Positions 7,154 to 9,198 of a stretch of DNA of 9,198 bases are shown here, one piece after another. The position numbers were made by a program, and so were the translations under genes. The stretch comes from an uncultured Veillonella sp. (GTDB lineage: Bacteria > Bacillota > Negativicutes > Veillonellales > Veillonellaceae), in assembly GCA_937930265.1 (NCBI GenBank), contig CALGLI010000150.1, positions 1-9,198 of the forward strand, written 5' to 3'. Numbering within the stretch: the stretch's first letter is position 1; every line of letters begins with the position of its first letter. The notes below the pieces were generated by a model. It made no database searches, was not told the DNA's origin, and saw nothing but the letters and a program-made list of their open reading frames with translations.

Positions 7154-8083
7154 ATGGCAGGAGAGTGGCAATATACAGCCTTAAAAACGATTAGTAAATT
7201 AGTTTGTACATTACCCTATTCTACAATCTTATCCATTGGAGCAACTCTAGGACCTTTATATAGATTAGTAGGTAAAAAACAGGTCAAACGAGGATTGCAT
7301 AATCTTATGATTGGTCTTTCTATAGATGAAAAAGAGGCAGATGCCATATTAGGACGACTCTTTCAAAATTTGGGGCGTTCTGTAATGGAAACGCTATATA
7401 TGCCTAATTTGACACCTGAGTTCATTAAAGAACATATTGAGATGCGTGGATTAGAGCATTTAGATGCAGCCATGGCAGAAGATAAAGGTGTTGTCATTTT
7501 GACGGCCCATGTAGGCAATTGGGAATGGATGGGCGCAGCCTTAGCAGCCCATGGTTATCCGTCTACAACGATTGTAAAAAAACAACCGAATGCTCAATTC
7601 ACACGATTGATGAATGAATACCGAGAAATGGTGGGATTAGAAGTATTTGCTCGAGGCGGTTCTGAAATGAGAGGTGCTGCACAAGCGATGAAAGCAAAGA
7701 AATTATTGGGTTTCTTAGCGGATCAAGATGGATGGTATACAGGGGTGCCAGTGATGTTTTTAGGACAAGATTCATCAGCGGTGACGGGACCCGCATCGTT
7801 TGCGAAAAAGTTCAAAGCTCCTGTAGTGCCAGTTTTTGCATCTCGTAAAGAGAATGGTCATATTGTCCATATCTTGCCAGCACTGCATTATAAAGATACT
7901 GGTGATGTGGAGAAAGATATGTTCCGTCTTACAGAAGAAACTGTTAAGATAACAGAAGCTTTTATTAAAGAACATCCAGATGAATGGTTGTGGTTCCAGC
8001 ACCGTTGGAATACAAAAATTCATGAAATCACAGATATTGAACATAAACTACAAGTGCGGGAGGCTGTGCATGAAGAACAATAA
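7154..8083 (+). CDS. lpxL: Lysophospholipid/lipid A late acyltransferase, LpxL (HtrB) family
   Basis: Members of this family transfer an acyl chain from acyl-ACP to a hydroxyl of a primary acyl chain on Kdo-lipid A, at the inner membrane. The 309-residue length fits. Residues about 10-40 are a moderately hydrophobic N-terminal anchor. The catalytic HX4E motif is HVGNWE, with His119 and Glu124. FLADQDGW (187-194) and the region 197-227, ending in APVVPVF (222-228), are typical later blocks, and DEWLWFQHRWNTK (276-288) is the family's C-terminal signature. Only one such gene lies in the window. Position among Kdo and lipid A genes supports a lipid A role, but acyl-chain length and attachment site cannot be read from sequence, so lpxL versus lpxM is a family-level choice. 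The last 14 bases overlap lptC. Confidence 0.88.
   Translation: MAGEWQYTALKTISKLVCTLPYSTILSIGATLGPLYRLVGKKQVKRGLHNLMIGLSIDEKEADAILGRLFQNLGRSVMETLYMPNLTPEFIKEHIEMRGLEHLDAAMAEDKGVVILTAHVGNWEWMGAALAAHGYPSTTIVKKQPNAQFTRLMNEYREMVGLEVFARGGSEMRGAAQAMKAKKLLGFLADQDGWYTGVPVMFLGQDSSAVTGPASFAKKFKAPVVPVFASRKENGHIVHILPALHYKDTGDVEKDMFRLTEETVKITEAFIKEHPDEWLWFQHRWNTKIHEITDIEHKLQVREAVHEEQ
8058..8063 (+). promoter_or_regulatory. Ribosome binding site that decides the lptC start
   Basis: GGGAGG lies inside the acyltransferase gene, six bases before the ATG at 8070. Upstream in-frame ATGs at 7980 and 8022 would add 30 or 16 residues before the membrane segment and have no comparable site, so 8070 is preferred. 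Confidence 0.75.
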
Positions 8084-8600
8084 AAAAACTCTCCTCGTCA
8101 TTGTGGTGGGTATTTTAATTCTCTTAGGTTTTGGATACTTCCTATATGGTGGTACCGACACGACATCAGAGGGTCTATCTGGTAATTCCATTAGCTTTAA
8201 TGGCACGGAACTAAAAGAAGAAAAAAACGGTCAACTCATTTGGTCTGTAAAAGCTGAGAAAATTAGCCTTGATCAAACAACGAAAGTGATTACCTTAGAA
8301 AATGTGACAGGCACCTTTCATAAAGAGGGAACCATACTCACTGTAAAAGCACCTAAAGGGATGGTATCTAAAGATCATGGTCAGATTACTTTATCTGGAG
8401 GTATTGAGGCTACTTCCAGTAAGGGGGCTAGTCTCCGTACAGAAGGGTTAGAATATACAAGCAAGGAGCAGCTGTTTAAGGCCACTTCTAAGTTCATCTA
8501 TACTGATGCAGACACCACACTAGAAGGTGATGCATTGGAAGGGGATATGATTTTGCAACAAGTGACTGCAAAAGGTCATGCTAAGTTGATTCGCAAATAG
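8070..8600 (+). CDS. lptC: LPS export ABC transporter periplasmic protein LptC
   Basis: LptC is a single-pass inner-membrane protein that receives LPS from the LptBFG extractor and hands it to LptA. Starting at 8070, the protein has 176 residues: a short basic cytoplasmic N-terminus (MKNNKK), a transmembrane helix at about 8-27, a short linker, then a periplasmic beta-rich domain with the alternating pattern of the LptC/OstA fold (about 40-175). Recognisable stretches are LIWSVKAEKISLD (56-68), VTGTFHKEG (79-87) and LEGDALEGDMI (151-161). E. coli LptC is 191 residues. Its start overlaps the acyltransferase by 14 bases, indicating coupled translation. Sequence conservation in this family is low, so the call rests on topology, family pattern and the lptA-like gene that follows. 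Confidence 0.9.
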   Translation: MKNNKKTLLVIVVGILILLGFGYFLYGGTDTTSEGLSGNSISFNGTELKEEKNGQLIWSVKAEKISLDQTTKVITLENVTGTFHKEGTILTVKAPKGMVSKDHGQITLSGGIEATSSKGASLRTEGLEYTSKEQLFKATSKFIYTDADTTLEGDALEGDMILQQVTAKGHAKLIRK

Positions 8601-8601
8601 G

Positions 8602-8606
8602 AAGGA
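8602..8606 (+). promoter_or_regulatory. Ribosome binding site of lptA
   Basis: AAGGA sits two bases after the lptC stop and five bases before the ATG at 8612. It supports that start for the partial gene at the window's right edge. Confidence 0.65.
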
Positions 8607-8611
8607 AATTC

Positions 8612-9198
8612 ATGAAACTACAACGTTTATTTATGGCAGCTCTTATGGGTGGTGTTATGATGATCCCAGTATGGGCAACATCAACAGATACCAATCTTGC
8701 TGGAAATGGAAATATAATGATTACTGCTGATCAGTTAACATATGATGGTATCAGCGGTCGTGCAGAAGCCAAAGGCAGTGTGGTCATTACAAAAGATGAT
8801 AAAACAATGACAGGCGCCTCTGGTTGGTATAACACAAAAGGTGAAGAAGGATTTTTGACAGGTGGCGTGAGTATGATTGGCAACAATATGTCCATGGCAG
8901 CTGGAGAAGTACATGTCTTACATAATAACCAATTTGATGCCACAGGTAATGTACATCTACAAAAAGATGATCGTCAACTGTTTGGTGATCAAGTAAATTA
9001 TAATACAGAAAGTGGATATGGTGAGATTATTGGACATGGACAATTAGTGATGGCAGATAATGTGTTGACAGGTCAACATATTACGGCTTATACCAATCAA
9101 ATATCTGCTACAGCTAAAGGGAATGTAACCTTATCTAGTGCCAGTCGTAACGTCAATGCTACAGCAGATGAGGCGGTGTACACGCAAACACCAAATCA
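8612..9198 (+). CDS. lptA: LptA/OstA-family periplasmic LPS transport protein (3' end outside window)
   Basis: The frame opens at ATG 8612 and stays open to the window end, giving 195 complete codons without a stop. LptA forms the periplasmic bridge that carries LPS from LptC to LptD at the outer membrane. Residues 1-22 look like a Sec signal peptide (basic MKLQR, hydrophobic core, likely cleavage after VWA). The mature part is an OstA-type beta domain with ITADQLTYD (37-45). Related units restart at AKGSVVIT (53-60), ATGNVHLQ (110-117) and AKGNVTLS (168-175), about 57-58 residues apart, each beginning a run of alternating polar and hydrophobic strands. It already exceeds E. coli LptA (185), so it is a longer LptA or another OstA-domain protein such as the N-terminus of an LptD. 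The place after lptC favours LptA. Confidence 0.85.
   Translation, partial: MKLQRLFMAALMGGVMMIPVWATSTDTNLAGNGNIMITADQLTYDGISGRAEAKGSVVITKDDKTMTGASGWYNTKGEEGFLTGGVSMIGNNMSMAAGEVHVLHNNQFDATGNVHLQKDDRQLFGDQVNYNTESGYGEIIGHGQLVMADNVLTGQHITAYTNQISATAKGNVTLSSASRNVNATADEAVYTQTPN

Noticed and set aside
7980..8069. N-terminal extension of lptC from ATG 7980
   Set aside because: The added 30 residues would precede the membrane helix with a non-homologous stretch, while ATG 8070 has a well-placed GGGAGG.
1..9198. A novel defence, mobile or other undescribed system
   Set aside because: Every coding stretch is assigned to a known LPS family, gaps are 60 bases or less, and there are no repeats, transposase genes or unusual composition to suggest inserted DNA.

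Overview
The window is one compact block of forward-strand genes for the last steps of lipopolysaccharide (LPS) synthesis and export. Genes appear in this order: msbA (cut by the left edge), waaA, lpxK, kdsB, kdsA, kdsD, kdsC, an LpxL/HtrB-type acyltransferase, lptC, and an lptA/OstA-type gene (cut by the right edge). The DNA is AT-rich (roughly 40% GC by eye) with strong Firmicute-like Shine-Dalgarno sites (GGAGGAGG, AAAGGAGG). An LPS gene set combined with this base composition and these ribosome binding sites suggests a diderm Firmicute of the Negativicutes, possibly Veillonella or a close relative. The genus is an inference, not something the sequence proves.

Layout: 1-1546 MsbA flippase (about 60 N-terminal residues missing); 1550-2854 WaaA Kdo transferase; a 60-base gap with a weak hairpin; 2915-4042 LpxK lipid A 4'-kinase; 4044-4775 KdsB; a 26-base gap, with a short palindrome that starts at the kdsB stop codon; 4802-5620 KdsA; 5648-6619 KdsD; 6619-7140 KdsC; 7154-8083 late acyltransferase; 8070-8600 LptC; 8612-9198+ LptA/OstA. 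The largest gene-free stretch is 60 bases. I found no terminator, tRNA, rRNA, CRISPR array, insertion sequence or convincing internal promoter. The spacing and overlaps fit a single transcription unit running through both window edges.

How the genes work together: KdsD makes arabinose 5-phosphate from ribulose 5-phosphate. KdsA condenses it with phosphoenolpyruvate to Kdo 8-phosphate, KdsC removes the phosphate, and KdsB activates Kdo as CMP-Kdo. LpxK adds the 4'-phosphate to the lipid A disaccharide, WaaA attaches Kdo, and the LpxL-like enzyme adds a secondary acyl chain. MsbA flips the finished Kdo-lipid A across the inner membrane, and LptC with LptA passes it across the periplasm. Thus the whole Kdo branch plus the start of export lies in one run.

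I see no undescribed system here. Colinear LPS/outer-membrane clusters of this kind are known in Negativicutes. The points most worth a second look are an unusually polar LpxK N-terminus, an LptA-like protein that is already longer than the E. coli protein with no stop reached, and a KdsA with the full residue set of the metal-dependent class.
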